A stretch of 64,000 nt of DNA from Nocardioides sp. AX2bis (GTDB taxonomy: Bacteria; Actinomycetota; Actinomycetes; Propionibacteriales; Nocardioidaceae), in NCBI RefSeq assembly GCF_902506435.1, contig NZ_LR733215.1, positions 1,929,528 through 1,993,527 on the forward strand, given 5' to 3'. The translations under genes and the position numbers were made by a program. Each line of letters begins with the position of its first letter. Positions within the stretch are counted from its first letter, which is position 1. Of the stretch, positions 26,926 to 36,135 are shown one piece after another. The notes under the pieces are model-generated. The model saw nothing but the letters and a program-made list of their open reading frames with translations. It was not told where the DNA came from and made no database searches.

Positions 26926-27951
26926 TCAGCCGACGAGGCGGTCGGCCGAGCCGAGACGCCACAGGGCCAGCCCGTGCAGCCCCAGCTCGGCGGCCAGCTC
27001 CCGGCGGCGCTCGTACGACGCGCCGTCGGACCACCACAGGACGTCGCCGCCCGGCAGCGTGGCCGTCCACTCGCCGGCCTCGTCGTCGTACCGTGCCTCG
27101 GCGCCGGACCGCGCGACGACCGATCGCGCCTGTGCCACGGTCAGGCTGCGGCCGGTGAGGCGGCCGGTCCAGCGGTAGCCGTACCCGGCGACGCCGAGGT
27201 CCAGCTTCTCGGCGGGCACCGCCCCCAGCACGACCTCGGCTGCGCTCCGCTGCCAGTCCAGGGGGCCGATCGGGCCCGGGCGGGACCAGGTCGGGCCGTG
27301 CATGTCGTAGGCCATCAGCTGGAAGACGTCGACGGCCTCGCCGATCGCGGCGAGCCGGTAGCCGGCGTCGCGGTAGGCCTTCTCGCTGGTGCGCGCGGAG
27401 ACGTCGATCGACACCTCGCGGTCGTCGGGCAGCCGCGCCGACAGCGCACGCAGCAGGGCGACCAGCCCGTTCGCGTCGCGGGTCCGGAGCGCCTCGAGGT
27501 CGACGTTCACCCCGTCCCAGCCCTGGTCCACCACCTGGTCGACGAGGGAGTCGACGACGCGGTCGCGGTGCTCCGCGCTGCGCAGCAGCCGGTCGGCGGC
27601 GCGGGTGTCGAAGCCGCCGAGCCGCTCGGAGTAGTTGCTCAGGATCAGCTCGGCGCGCAGGCCGGACCCCTGCGCGGTGCGCAGCAGCCGGCGGGCGTCC
27701 CGCGTGGACGTGCCGACCGAGGCGCCGTCGCGGGTGATCTCGACCCCGGCCACCGTCACCGTGGTCAGGGCGTCCGCGTCGCGGGTCACCACCGCCGAGC
27801 GGGCGGACTGGATGACGTAACCGGTCACGGCCAGCGGGGAGGCCGCGACCGCGCCGTCGTCGGCGACCGCCGGACCGGGCAGGGCCGGGGCGGCCGCGGC
27901 GGCCAGGGCCAGGGTGAGCAGGGCCGCGGTGGCGCGGGTTCGGGTGAGCAC
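26926..27951 (-). CDS. Secreted glycoside hydrolase family 18-like protein
   Basis: The 341-residue protein has a Sec signal peptide ([29 protein letters not shown]). It has a GH18 TIM-barrel of the spore-cortex/YaaH type: [16 protein letters not shown] holds the DxxDxE-like motif (DGVNVDLE, with E as acid), and [11 protein letters not shown] is the strand with the conserved YD. It probably cleaves or binds chitin- or peptidoglycan-type GlcNAc polymers outside the cell. I take GTG 27951, with GGTGGGA about 9 bases upstream, over GTG 27966. It is divergent from dxs. Confidence 0.8.
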   Translation of the reverse strand: MLTRTRATAALLTLALAAAAAPALPGPAVADDGAVAASPLAVTGYVIQSARSAVVTRDADALTTVTVAGVEITRDGASVGTSTRDARRLLRTAQGSGLRAELILSNYSERLGGFDTRAADRLLRSAEHRDRVVDSLVDQVVDQGWDGVNVDLEALRTRDANGLVALLRALSARLPDDREVSIDVSARTSEKAYRDAGYRLAAIGEAVDVFQLMAYDMHGPTWSRPGPIGPLDWQRSAAEVVLGAVPAEKLDLGVAGYGYRWTGRLTGRSLTVAQARSVVARSGAEARYDDEAGEWTATLPGGDVLWWSDGASYERRRELAAELGLHGLALWRLGSADRLVG

Positions 27952-28017
27952 GGGACAGCATCCCACCTGTGACGGGGACGGCCCCTCCGGAGATGTCGGA
28001 CAGGCCGGGGTGGGACG

Positions 28018-28023
28018 TAAACT
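28018..28023 (+). promoter_or_regulatory. -10 box TAAACT of dxs
   Basis: TAAACT lies 7 bases before ATG 28031, leaving no room for a riboswitch or leader. Confidence 0.55.
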
Positions 28024-28030
28024 CGGCCAC

Positions 28031-29938
28031 ATGTCCCTCCTCCAGTCGATACAGAGCCCTCGTGACCTGCGGGGACTCTCCGACGACCAGCTGACCGGGC
28101 TGGCCAGCGAGATCCGGGACCTGCTGATCGGCACCTGCGCCCGCGGCGGGGGGCACCTCGGCCCCAACCTCGGCGTCGTCGAGCTGACGATCGCCGTGCA
28201 CCGGGTCTTCGACTCCCCGCGCGACCGGGTCGTCTTCGACACCGGCCACCAGGCGTACGTGCACAAGATGCTCACCGGACGGGCGGGTGACTTCGCCGGG
28301 CTGCGCCAGGAGGGCGGGCTGTCGGGCTACCCCAGCCAGTCCGAGTCCCCGCACGACATCGTGGAGAACTCCCACGCCTCGACCGCGCTGTCCTACGCCG
28401 ACGGCCTGGCCAAGGCGTACGCGATCCGCGGTGAGGACCGCCACGTCGTGGCCGTCATCGGCGACGGCGCGCTGACCGGTGGGATGGCCTGGGAGGCGCT
28501 CAACAACATCGCGGTCGCCGGCGACAGCCGCCTGGTGATGGTGGTCAACGACAACGGCCGCTCCTACACCCCGACGGTCGGTGGACTCGCCACCGCGCTC
28601 ACCTCCCTGCGCACCGACCCGCGCTACGAGCAGCTGCTCGACCAGGTCAAGAAGCGGCTGACCGCCGTCCCCGGCGTCGGCGCGGCGGCCTACGACGCGC
28701 TGCACGCGATGAAGAAGGGCCTCAAGGACGCGCTCGCCCCGCAGGGCCTCTTCGAGGACCTCGGCCTGAAGTACGTCGGCCCAGTGGACGGTCACGACCG
28801 CGTCGCGATGGAGCAGGCGCTGGCGAAGGCGAAACGCTTCAACGGGCCCGTCATCGTGCACGCGCTGACCCGCAAGGGCTTCGGGTACGACGCCGCCGAG
28901 CGGCACGAGGCCGACCAGTTCCACTCCCCGGGCCCCTTCGACGTCGACACCGGCCAGGAGTCTCCCAAGGGACGGATCTGGACCGACCACTTCGCCGACG
29001 CCATGGTCGAGGTGGGTCGCCGTCGGCCCGACGTGGTCGCCATGACCGCCGCGATGGTGCACCCGGTCGGCCTCGACAAGTTCCAGGCGCGCTTCCCCGA
29101 GCGGACCTTCGACGTCGGCATCGCCGAGCAGCACGCCGCCACCTCGGCCGCCGGCCTGGCGATGGGCGGGATGCACCCGGTCTTCGCGGTGTACGCCACC
29201 TTCCTCAACCGGGCCTTCGACCAGGTCCTCATGGACGTCGCCCTGCACCGCTGCGGCGTCACCTTCGTGCTCGACCGCTCCGGCGTCACCGGCGACGACG
29301 GCGCCAGCCACAACGGCATGTGGGACATGTCGGTGCTGCAGGTCGTGCCGGGGCTGCGCCTGGCCGCCCCCCGCGACGCGACCAGGCTGCGTGAGCTGCT
29401 CGACGAGGCCGTCGAGGTCGACGACGCCCCCACCGTGGTGCGCTACCCGAAGGGCCCGCCGCCCGAGGACCTCGAGGCGGTCGGCAAGGCCGGCGGCGCC
29501 GACGTGCTGGTGCGCGAGGGCGCCCGCGACGTGCTCCTGGTCGGGGTGGGCTCGATGGCCACCACCGCCGTCGGGGTCGCCCAGCGGCTGGTCGACCAGG
29601 GCATCGGCGCGACCGTCGTCGACCCGCGCTGGGTCAAGCCCGTCGACCCCGCCATCGTCGAGCTGGCCCGTGAGCACCGCCTCGTCGTCAGCATCGAGGA
29701 CAACGGCATCGTCGGCGGCTGTGGTGCGGTGCTGCTCCAGACCCTGAACGCCGCCGGCGTCACCACCCCGGTCCGGCTGCACGGCATCGAGCAGGAGTTC
29801 CTCGGCCACGCCAAGCGCGGCGTCATCCTGGAGCGGCTCGGGCTGACTCCGCAGGCGCTGGCACTGGGCATCGTGGAGGCCGTCTCCGCCCTGGACGGCG
29901 CGAGCGCCGAGCGCGACCGGGTCGAGCCGACCGCCTGA
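28031..29938 (+). CDS. dxs: 1-deoxy-D-xylulose-5-phosphate synthase
   Basis: DXS condenses pyruvate with glyceraldehyde 3-phosphate, the first step of the MEP isoprenoid pathway, using thiamine diphosphate. The 635-residue protein has the N-terminal [15 protein letters not shown], the ThDP motif [16 protein letters not shown] near residue 147, the catalytic Glu in DVGIAEQHA (about 367), the pyrimidine-binding [16 protein letters not shown] and a transketolase C-domain ([11 protein letters not shown]). It is transcribed alone and probably leaderless. The gene corresponds to Rv2682c, bordering the same conserved block as dut and ceoBC. Confidence 0.97.
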   Translation: MSLLQSIQSPRDLRGLSDDQLTGLASEIRDLLIGTCARGGGHLGPNLGVVELTIAVHRVFDSPRDRVVFDTGHQAYVHKMLTGRAGDFAGLRQEGGLSGYPSQSESPHDIVENSHASTALSYADGLAKAYAIRGEDRHVVAVIGDGALTGGMAWEALNNIAVAGDSRLVMVVNDNGRSYTPTVGGLATALTSLRTDPRYEQLLDQVKKRLTAVPGVGAAAYDALHAMKKGLKDALAPQGLFEDLGLKYVGPVDGHDRVAMEQALAKAKRFNGPVIVHALTRKGFGYDAAERHEADQFHSPGPFDVDTGQESPKGRIWTDHFADAMVEVGRRRPDVVAMTAAMVHPVGLDKFQARFPERTFDVGIAEQHAATSAAGLAMGGMHPVFAVYATFLNRAFDQVLMDVALHRCGVTFVLDRSGVTGDDGASHNGMWDMSVLQVVPGLRLAAPRDATRLRELLDEAVEVDDAPTVVRYPKGPPPEDLEAVGKAGGADVLVREGARDVLLVGVGSMATTAVGVAQRLVDQGIGATVVDPRWVKPVDPAIVELAREHRLVVSIEDNGIVGGCGAVLLQTLNAAGVTTPVRLHGIEQEFLGHAKRGVILERLGLTPQALALGIVEAVSALDGASAERDRVEPTA

Positions 29939-29990
29939 TCCGGACCGTCCCGTTCCCGCGCGGGTCGTCGCGCGCGCCGCTCCCGTGTCC

Positions 29991-29996
29991 TACCGT
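29991..29996 (+). promoter_or_regulatory. -10 box TACCGT of APC permease gene
   Basis: TACCGT, TCCCCG, then GTG 30003. The position rules out the longer reading from 29985. Confidence 0.6.
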
Positions 29997-30002
29997 TCCC
30001 CG

Positions 30003-31505
30003 GTGAGCAGAGACACCGGTGTGCTCCGGACCAAGAGCGTCGAGCAGTCCATCGCCGACACCGACGACCCCGAGACCAGGCTGCGCAAGGACCTCGGCGC
30101 GCTCGACCTCACGGTCTTCGGGGTCGGTGTCGTCATCGGTGCCGGCATCTTCGTGCTGACCGGCACGGTCGCGGCCACCAACTCCGGTCCGGCCCTGGCG
30201 CTGTCCTTCGCGATCGCCGCCGTCGCCTGCGGTCTCGCCGCGCTCTGCTACGCCGAGTTCGCCTCGACCGTCCCGGTGGCGGGGTCGGCGTACACGTTCA
30301 GCTACGCCACCCTGGGCGAGCTGGTGGCGTGGATCATCGGCTGGGACCTCGTCCTGGAGTTCACGATCGGCGCCGCGGCGCTCTCGACGAGCTTCTCGGG
30401 CTACCTCCAGCAGCTGCTGGCCGGCACGGCGTTCGAGGTGCCCGCCGCGCTCTCCAGCGCCGAGGACGGGCTGATCAACCTGCCGGCCGTCGTGGTGGCG
30501 CTGCTCGTCGCGGTCCTGCTGGTGCGCGGCACGAAGTTCTCCAGCCGCTTCAACCAGGTCGTGGTGGCGATCAAGCTCGCCGCCGTCGCCGCGGTCATCG
30601 TCATCGGCATCTCGCTGGTCGACCCGTCCAACTGGGTCCCGTTCATCCCCGAGTCCCAGCCCGTCGCCGAGTCCGGCGGCGGGTTCCGCGACCTGCCGCT
30701 GATCACCTCGCTGCTCGGGGTCGAGCCCGCCGTGTTCGGGCTCGGCGGCGTGATCGCCGGCGCCGCGATCGTCTTCTTCGCCTTCATCGGCTTCGACGTC
30801 GTCGCCACCACCGCGGAGGAGGCCAGGAACCCCCAGCGCGACGTCCCGATCGGCATCCTCGGCTCGCTGGCCATCGTCACCGTCCTCTACATCGCCGTCA
30901 GCCTGGTGGTCACCGGCGTGCAGGACTACCGCGACATCGACCCCGACGACGCCGCCCCGCTCGCGACCGCCTTCGAGGCGGCCGGGGTCAGCTGGGTCGG
31001 CGACGTCATCTCGGTGGCGGCGTGCATCGGCCTGGTCGTCGTCGCGATGATCCTGATGCTCGGCCAGAGCCGGGTCGCCTTCGCGATGGCGCGCGACGGA
31101 CTGCTGCCCCGCAGCATCGCCAAGGTCCACCCGACGTACGGCACGCCGTCGCGGATCACGATGACCACCGGCGTGGTCGTCGCGGCGATCGCCGGCTTCG
31201 TCCCGCTCAGCACCCTGGCCGACCTGGTCAACATCGGGACGCTGTTCGCGTTCGTCCTGGTCAGCATCGGCGTGGTCGTGCTGCGCCGCACCCGCCCCGA
31301 CCTGCCGCGCTCCTTCCGCACTCCGCTGGCGCCGGTCGTGGCGACCCTGTCGGTGCTGATGTGCGTCTACCTGATGCTCAACCTCACCGGGGAGACGTGG
31401 GAGCGCTTCGGCATCTGGATGGCGCTCGGCGTGGTCGTCTACTTCGTCTACGGGCGCAAGCACAGCCGGCTCGGGCGGCGCACGGCGGAGGCGGACGCGG
31501 GCTGA
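30003..31505 (+). CDS. Amino-acid permease, APC family (CAT/YfnA type)
   Basis: The 500-residue transporter has 12-13 membrane spans. The hallmark VFGVGVVIGAGIFVLTG occurs in TM1 (residues 42-58), followed by GPALALSFAIAAVACGLAALCYAEFASTVPVAGSAYTFSYATLGE, then FFAFIGFDVVATTAEEARNPQRDVP in TM6-7. These match cationic or neutral amino-acid importers of the YfnA/CAT branch. The exact amino acid is not evident. It has its own leaderless promoter and is followed at 26 bp by the PAC2 gene, which also has one. Confidence 0.9.
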   Translation: MSRDTGVLRTKSVEQSIADTDDPETRLRKDLGALDLTVFGVGVVIGAGIFVLTGTVAATNSGPALALSFAIAAVACGLAALCYAEFASTVPVAGSAYTFSYATLGELVAWIIGWDLVLEFTIGAAALSTSFSGYLQQLLAGTAFEVPAALSSAEDGLINLPAVVVALLVAVLLVRGTKFSSRFNQVVVAIKLAAVAAVIVIGISLVDPSNWVPFIPESQPVAESGGGFRDLPLITSLLGVEPAVFGLGGVIAGAAIVFFAFIGFDVVATTAEEARNPQRDVPIGILGSLAIVTVLYIAVSLVVTGVQDYRDIDPDDAAPLATAFEAAGVSWVGDVISVAACIGLVVVAMILMLGQSRVAFAMARDGLLPRSIAKVHPTYGTPSRITMTTGVVVAAIAGFVPLSTLADLVNIGTLFAFVLVSIGVVVLRRTRPDLPRSFRTPLAPVVATLSVLMCVYLMLNLTGETWERFGIWMALGVVVYFVYGRKHSRLGRRTAEADAG

Positions 31506-31519
31506 CCTGGTCCGGCAAC

Positions 31520-31525
31520 TATCGT
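31520..31525 (+). promoter_or_regulatory. -10 box TATCGT of PAC2 gene
   Basis: TATCGT, six bases, then GTG 31532. Confidence 0.55.
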
Positions 31526-31531
31526 GGGCAG

Positions 31532-32560
31532 GTGACATCACCACGACTGGTCCACATCGTCGACGACGTCCCCGCGCTCGAGGGCGTCTCGGACCTGACG
31601 ATGGTCCTGGTCCTCGACGGGTTCCTCGACGCCGGCAACGCCGCCGCGCTCGCCGCCCGCCACCTGGTCGCCGTCGACGAGGCCGGCGTGACGTCCATGC
31701 CGGTCGCCGAGACGAACGCCGACACCTCCGGCACCGCCGACAGCGGCCCGCTCGACGGGCCCGGAGCCGCCGGGGCCGACCCGGCGATCGGCCCGGTGGT
31801 GGCCACCTTCGACGTCGACGAGCTGCACGACTACCGCGCCCGCCGGCCCCCGATGTCGTTCGTCCAGGACCACTACGCCGGCTACGAGGCGCCGCGCCTG
31901 CTCGTCCGGCTGCTGCACGACAGCGGCGGCACGCCGTACCTGCTCCTGCACGGCGCCGAGCCCGACACCCGCTGGGAGGCCTTCGCGCGGGCGGTGCGCG
32001 AGGTCGTCGAGCGGTTCGGGGTCACCCGCGTGGTCGGGATGGGCTCGGTGCCGATGGCGGTGCCGCACACCCGCCCGATCACCGTCACCCACCACGCGAA
32101 CCGGCCCGAGCTGGTCACCGGCACCAGCCCGTGGCGCGGCGAGCTGCGGATCCCCGGCAGCGCCCAGGCGCTGCTCGAGGTGCGACTGGGGGAGTGGGGC
32201 CACGACGCGCTCGGCTTCGTCGCCCACGTCCCGCACTACCTGGCCCAGCTCGACTACCCGCAGGCCGCGGTGACGCTGCTGGAGCAGGTCGAGAAGCTCG
32301 GGCGGCTCACGATCACCCTCGACGCGCTCCGCTCGCAGGCCGAGCAGCGCGAGACCGAGATCGACCACTACCTGACCCAGAACGAGGAGGTCGGCGAGGT
32401 CGTCGCGGCGCTCGAACGGCAGTACGACGCCTTCGAGCGGGCCGAGGAGAGCGGCTCGAACCTGCTCGCCTCCGACCGCCCGCTGCCCACCGGCGAGGAG
32501 ATCGGCCAGGAGTTCGAGCGGTTCCTGGCCGGCCTGGAGCACCCGGACGGGGAGCAGTGA
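31532..32560 (+). CDS. PAC2-family protein
   Basis: The 342-residue soluble protein is related to the PAC2 proteasome-assembly chaperone fold. VLVLDGFLDAGNAAALAARHLVA opens the domain, FDVDELHDYRARRPPMSFVQDHY follows, and RVVGMGSVPMAVPHTRPITVTHHA is central. A glutamate-rich helical tail ends the protein. Residues 53-85 (ETNADTSGTADSGPLDGPGAAG) look like an unstructured insertion. Actinobacteria with proteasomes carry several PAC2-like genes, but a chaperone role is not shown. The stop overlaps the thioesterase start (GTGA). Confidence 0.87.
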   Translation: MTSPRLVHIVDDVPALEGVSDLTMVLVLDGFLDAGNAAALAARHLVAVDEAGVTSMPVAETNADTSGTADSGPLDGPGAAGADPAIGPVVATFDVDELHDYRARRPPMSFVQDHYAGYEAPRLLVRLLHDSGGTPYLLLHGAEPDTRWEAFARAVREVVERFGVTRVVGMGSVPMAVPHTRPITVTHHANRPELVTGTSPWRGELRIPGSAQALLEVRLGEWGHDALGFVAHVPHYLAQLDYPQAAVTLLEQVEKLGRLTITLDALRSQAEQRETEIDHYLTQNEEVGEVVAALERQYDAFERAEESGSNLLASDRPLPTGEEIGQEFERFLAGLEHPDGEQ

Positions 32561-33447
32561 GCGACACCGGCCGGGCCGACGGGGCCGAGGGCGTCGAGCG
32601 CACCGCCGAGCTGGTCCGGCTGCTCGACATCGAGACCCTCGACGTCGACCTGCACCGGGGCAGCCAGCCGGTCACCCGCCGCAAGCGGGTCTACGGCGGT
32701 CAGGTCGCCGCGCAGGCGCTGATCGCGGCGATGCGCTCGGTCGACGAGGGCTACCGCGTGCACTCGCTGCACTCCTACTTCCTGCTGGCCGGCGACTACG
32801 GCGTCCCGATCATCTACGCCGTCGAGCGGATCCGCGACGGCCGGTCCTTCCTGACCCGCCGGGTCGAGGCCCGCCAGCACGGGCGGGTCATCTACTACCA
32901 GACCGTCAGCTTCCACCGGCACGAGGAGGGCTTCGACCACCAGGACCAGATGCCGGTCACGCCGGGGCCCGAGGCCGGCGTGGACATGATGGACCTGATG
33001 CGCAAGGCCGGGAACACCGAGGTCGACTCGCTGGACAACGAGTGGGGCGCGATGGAGATGCGCTTCCTCGGCAGCTCCGAGCACGGCCTGGAGCGCGACC
33101 CGGCCCACCCGGCCCAGTCCCGGATGTGGATGCGGCTGCGTGGTGAGCTGCCGGCGGACCCGACGGTGCACCTGGCGATGTTCACCTTCGCCAGCGACGT
33201 CAGCCTGCTCGGCGCCTCGCTGGCCGCGCACCCGGTGCTGCCGACCCAGGTGATGATGGCCTCGCTGGACCACACGATCTGGTTCCACCGGCCGTTCAAG
33301 GTCGACGAGTGGTGGCTCTACGACCAGTGGTCGCCCTCGGCGCAGGGTGGCCGCGGGCTGTCGATCGGTCGCGTCTTCACCCCGGACGGCGTCCTGGTGG
33401 CCACGGTCGCCCAGGAGGGCATCATCCGCCCGCGTCGGGACCGCTGA
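32557..33447 (+). CDS. tesB: Acyl-CoA thioesterase II
   Basis: The 296-residue double-hotdog enzyme hydrolyses acyl-CoA to free acid and CoA. The N-terminal hotdog has RRKRVYGGQVAAQALIAAMRSV and YRVHSLHSYFLLAGD. The C-terminal hotdog has MMASLDHTIWFHRPFKVDEWWLYDQ with the conserved catalytic Asp, and GRGLSIGRVFTPDGVLVATVAQEG follows. GTG 32557 overlaps the PAC2 stop, so the two are translated together. Its 3' end overlaps the convergent HxlR gene by 26 bp. Confidence 0.93.
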   Translation: MSDTGRADGAEGVERTAELVRLLDIETLDVDLHRGSQPVTRRKRVYGGQVAAQALIAAMRSVDEGYRVHSLHSYFLLAGDYGVPIIYAVERIRDGRSFLTRRVEARQHGRVIYYQTVSFHRHEEGFDHQDQMPVTPGPEAGVDMMDLMRKAGNTEVDSLDNEWGAMEMRFLGSSEHGLERDPAHPAQSRMWMRLRGELPADPTVHLAMFTFASDVSLLGASLAAHPVLPTQVMMASLDHTIWFHRPFKVDEWWLYDQWSPSAQGGRGLSIGRVFTPDGVLVATVAQEGIIRPRRDR

Positions 33448-33832
33448 GCCCGATCCGGCGGTAGCGGTCGCGCAGCGGGTCGTCGGGGGCCACGGCGTAC
33501 GTCCGGCCCCACGCGATCAGCGCGTCCACGACCGGCGCCAGCGCCAGCCCGGCCTCGGTCAGCAGGTACTCCTCGCGCGGCGGCGACTCCTGGTAGCGGC
33601 GCCGCACCACCAGCCCGGCCCCCTCCAGCGACCGCAGCCGCGCGGTGACGCGGTCGCGGGGCGCCCCGGTGCCGCGCAGGACGTCGGTGAACCGGCGCGC
33701 GCCGAGCAGCAGCTCGCGGACCACCAGCAGCGACCAGCGCTCGCCCACCAGCTCGAGCGCCGCGGCCGCAGGGCAGGGCCGGCCGGCGAGGTCGGCCAGC
33801 GGGACCTGGCGTGGGGTGCTCGGGGCGCTCAC
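33422..33832 (-). CDS. HxlR-family winged-helix regulator
   Basis: The 136-residue DNA-binding protein has the HxlR fold: RPCPAAAALELVGERWSLLVVRELLLGARRFTDVLRGTGAPRDRVTARLRSLEGAGLVVRRRYQ, with the typical conserved Cys (C19) used in redox- or electrophile-responsive members. I use GTG 33832, because the longer frame to 33940 reads through the divergent MFS gene. It probably controls the MFS transporter 19 bp away on the other strand. GACGCT seven bases before the start is only a degenerate -10. Confidence 0.85.
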   Translation of the reverse strand: MSAPSTPRQVPLADLAGRPCPAAAALELVGERWSLLVVRELLLGARRFTDVLRGTGAPRDRVTARLRSLEGAGLVVRRRYQESPPREEYLLTEAGLALAPVVDALIAWGRTYAVAPDDPLRDRYRRIGLSGPDAGG

Positions 33833-33838
33833 GCCTGC

Positions 33839-33844
33839 TAGCGT
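33839..33844 (+). promoter_or_regulatory. -10 box TAGCGT of MFS gene
   Basis: TAGCGT lies 7 bases before GTG 33852, in the 19-bp gap next to the HxlR start. Repressor and promoter must overlap here. Confidence 0.55.
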
Positions 33845-33851
33845 CACCCGG

Positions 33852-35249
33852 GTGAGTTCGGAAGTCAAACCAACTCGGGCCTCCGGTCGCGACCGCACCC
33901 TGACCTGGGTCGCCGTCGGCACCGCGCTGGTCCTGGTCACCTACGTGACCCCGATCGCGACCCTGGCGCGCAGCGCACCGGACCTCGGGGCGGGGCCGGC
34001 GGCGCAGGCCTGGATCCTGAGCTCGATGAGCGTCGGCCTCGCCGCGGCGCTGCTCGCGGCCGGGGTCGCCGGTGACACCCGGGGCCGCCGCCGGGTCTAC
34101 CTCGGCGGCCTGGTGCTGATGGGCGCCGGGGCCGCGGTCTGCGCCCTGGCGTGGGAGCCGTGGCTGCTCGTCGGGGCTCGCGTGGTGCAGGGCGTCGGTG
34201 GCGCGGCCGTCCTGGCCTGCGGCCTGGCGCTGCTGGCCGGCTCCACCGAGCCCGGCCCGGCCCGGACCCGGGCCACCGCCGTGTGGGGCGCCTCGGTCGG
34301 CGTCGGCATCACCGCCGGCTCGCTGCTGGCGCTCGCGCTCGACCTGGACGCCGCGTGGGCCAGCGGGTGGCGGGAGACGTACGCCGTGACCGCCGTGGTG
34401 GTGCTGGCCACCGTCGTGCCCAGCCGGCGGGGGATGCCGGCGCCCCCGGGCGTGCACGGTCGGGTCGACCTCGCGGGACTGGCGCTGCTCAGCCTGGCCG
34501 CGACGGCGCTCGTCGCGGCCCTGACCCAGGGCCGGGGCGGGGTCGACCCGTTGACCGGGGTGCTCGCGGTGGTCGCCCTCGCCGCCCTGCTCGGGTTCCT
34601 GGCCGTCGAGCGGCGGGTCCCCGCGCCGCTGCTCGACCCGGTGCTGCTGCGCGACCCCCGGTTCCGGGCCGCGACCACGGGCTCGCTGGTGCTGGGCCTC
34701 GGCATCATCGGGACCACGTCCTACCTGCCGACGCTGGTCGACGCCGGCCTCGACCGCGGGCTCGCCGTGGCCACGGTGCCCGTCCTGGGCTGGTCGATCA
34801 CCAGCGTCGCCGCCTCCGTGCTGCTGCCGCGGCTGAGGGTCGCGCCGAGCGGCCCCCGCGCGATCGCGGTGCTCCTGCTCGGCGTGGCCCTCGGGCAGCT
34901 GCTGTGCCTGGGCGTCAGCGCCGGCTCGGCGCTGTGGCAGCTGACCGGCGCCATGGTGGTGGCCGGTGTCGCCACCGGCGCCCTGAACGCCACCCTCGGG
35001 CGCGAGGCGGTCGCCAGCGTGCCGCCGGACCGGGCCGCCATGGGCTCGGGCGCCAACAACACCGCGCGCTACCTGGGTGCGGCGTGCGGGATCACGCTCT
35101 TCGCGACCGTCGCGCAGATCCCCGAGGACGTCACGGTCGGCTTCGACACCGCGATCCTGGCCTCGGCCGGGCTGACGCTCCTCGGCGCGGCGACGATCGC
35201 GTCGTTCGGTCGCCGCCGCGCCGTGGTCTCACCCTCAGCCTCAGGCTGA
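33852..35249 (+). CDS. MFS transporter, DHA2-like drug efflux
   Basis: The 465-residue transporter has about 12-14 membrane spans. Motif A is DTRGRRRVYLGG after TM2, and motif C-like glycines lie in GASVGVGITAGSLLALALDL (TM5), which point to the drug:H+ antiporter branch. The C-terminal half contains DRAAMGSGANNTARYLGAACG, typical of EmrB/QacA-like proteins. It is divergent from the HxlR regulator, the classical layout for an inducible efflux pump. The last codons form the left arm of a terminator hairpin. Confidence 0.88.
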   Translation: MSSEVKPTRASGRDRTLTWVAVGTALVLVTYVTPIATLARSAPDLGAGPAAQAWILSSMSVGLAAALLAAGVAGDTRGRRRVYLGGLVLMGAGAAVCALAWEPWLLVGARVVQGVGGAAVLACGLALLAGSTEPGPARTRATAVWGASVGVGITAGSLLALALDLDAAWASGWRETYAVTAVVVLATVVPSRRGMPAPPGVHGRVDLAGLALLSLAATALVAALTQGRGGVDPLTGVLAVVALAALLGFLAVERRVPAPLLDPVLLRDPRFRAATTGSLVLGLGIIGTTSYLPTLVDAGLDRGLAVATVPVLGWSITSVAASVLLPRLRVAPSGPRAIAVLLLGVALGQLLCLGVSAGSALWQLTGAMVVAGVATGALNATLGREAVASVPPDRAAMGSGANNTARYLGAACGITLFATVAQIPEDVTVGFDTAILASAGLTLLGAATIASFGRRRAVVSPSASG

Positions 35250-35253
35250 GGGT
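35231..35253. terminator. Terminator hairpin between convergent MFS and MaoC genes
   Basis: ACCCTCAGCC (35231-35240), loop TCA, GGCTGAGGGT (35244-35253). The stem overlaps the MFS stop codon and ends 8 bp before the MaoC stop on the other strand. Confidence 0.75.
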
Positions 35254-35261
35254 TGGACGGG

Positions 35262-36134
35262 TCAGAGCGAGGTGGTCTGTCCGGCCAGGTGGGGCGCGCG
35301 GCTGCCGGGGCTGGTGAGCGAGAAGGCGTACCCGTCCTCCAGGGAGGCCGACCCGAAGGCGACCTTGCCGGGCAGGAGCACCGGCTTCTTGAAGGCGACC
35401 TCGACCCGGACGGCGTCGGGCAGCCGGTTCTCCAGCGCCGCCACGCAGCGGGCCTTGGTCCACATCCCGTGCGCGATCTGGCGCGGGAAGCCGAGCGCCT
35501 TGGCGGTCAGCGGGTAGAGGTGGATCGGGTTGTGGTCGCCCGAGACGGCGGCGTACGTCCGCCCGAGGTCGGCCGGCAGGCGCCAGACCGTCCCGGTCGG
35601 GGGCGCGTCGGGAAACGACGTGCCGCCCGGCGCCGTGTCGTCCCCGCGGCCGCGGCGCAGGTAGGTCGACGTGCTCTCCCAGGCCAGGCCGTCGTCGTCG
35701 CGCACCTCGGTGGCGAAGGTGTAGGTCGTGCCCTTGGGGTGCGGTCCGGGCGGGCCGACCCGGGTGCCGACCTCGAGGCGGCTCCCGACGGGGATCTGAC
35801 GGTGCCGGGTGATGCTGTTCTCGACGTGCACCATCCCGACCGCGGGGGCCGGGAAGGCCGGGTCGGTCATGATCGCCATGTGCAGCCCGAACGCCAGCAG
35901 GTGCGGGTAGGTCAGCGGGACGGTGTCCTTGACCGGGAAGCCGCAGACCCGGGCGTAGGTGTCCACGTCCTCGCGCCGCACGGTGACCGGCGGGCGGTCG
36001 TAGGACAGGCCCTCGAAGCCGGCCGGCGAGGCCTTGCGGACGCCGGGCAGGCCGCCCACGACCGGCAGCGAGGGGAGCGCGGCGCGCAGCAGCGTGCCCA
36101 GGCCGGCGGAGCCGGCGACGGTGGTGGTCTCCAC
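35262..36134 (-). CDS. MaoC-like (R)-hydroxyacyl dehydratase, HtdX-type
   Basis: The 290-residue protein holds an N-terminal degenerate hotdog and a C-terminal MaoC hydratase-2 domain: YAAVSGDHNPIHLYPLTAKALGFPRQIAHGMWTKARC, with the catalytic Asp/His pair in DHNPIH. It dehydrates 3-hydroxyacyl-CoA/ACP or hydrates the enoyl form. It follows the fabG4-like gene by 1 bp, and the order htdX-fabG4 divergent from fadA2 is that of Rv0241c-Rv0243. Confidence 0.9.
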   Translation of the reverse strand: METTTVAGSAGLGTLLRAALPSLPVVGGLPGVRKASPAGFEGLSYDRPPVTVRREDVDTYARVCGFPVKDTVPLTYPHLLAFGLHMAIMTDPAFPAPAVGMVHVENSITRHRQIPVGSRLEVGTRVGPPGPHPKGTTYTFATEVRDDDGLAWESTSTYLRRGRGDDTAPGGTSFPDAPPTGTVWRLPADLGRTYAAVSGDHNPIHLYPLTAKALGFPRQIAHGMWTKARCVAALENRLPDAVRVEVAFKKPVLLPGKVAFGSASLEDGYAFSLTSPGSRAPHLAGQTTSL

Positions 36135-36135
36135 C

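Noticed and set aside
27952..28030. Riboswitch upstream of dxs
   Set aside because: The -10 box is 7 bases from the start codon, so no leader RNA exists.
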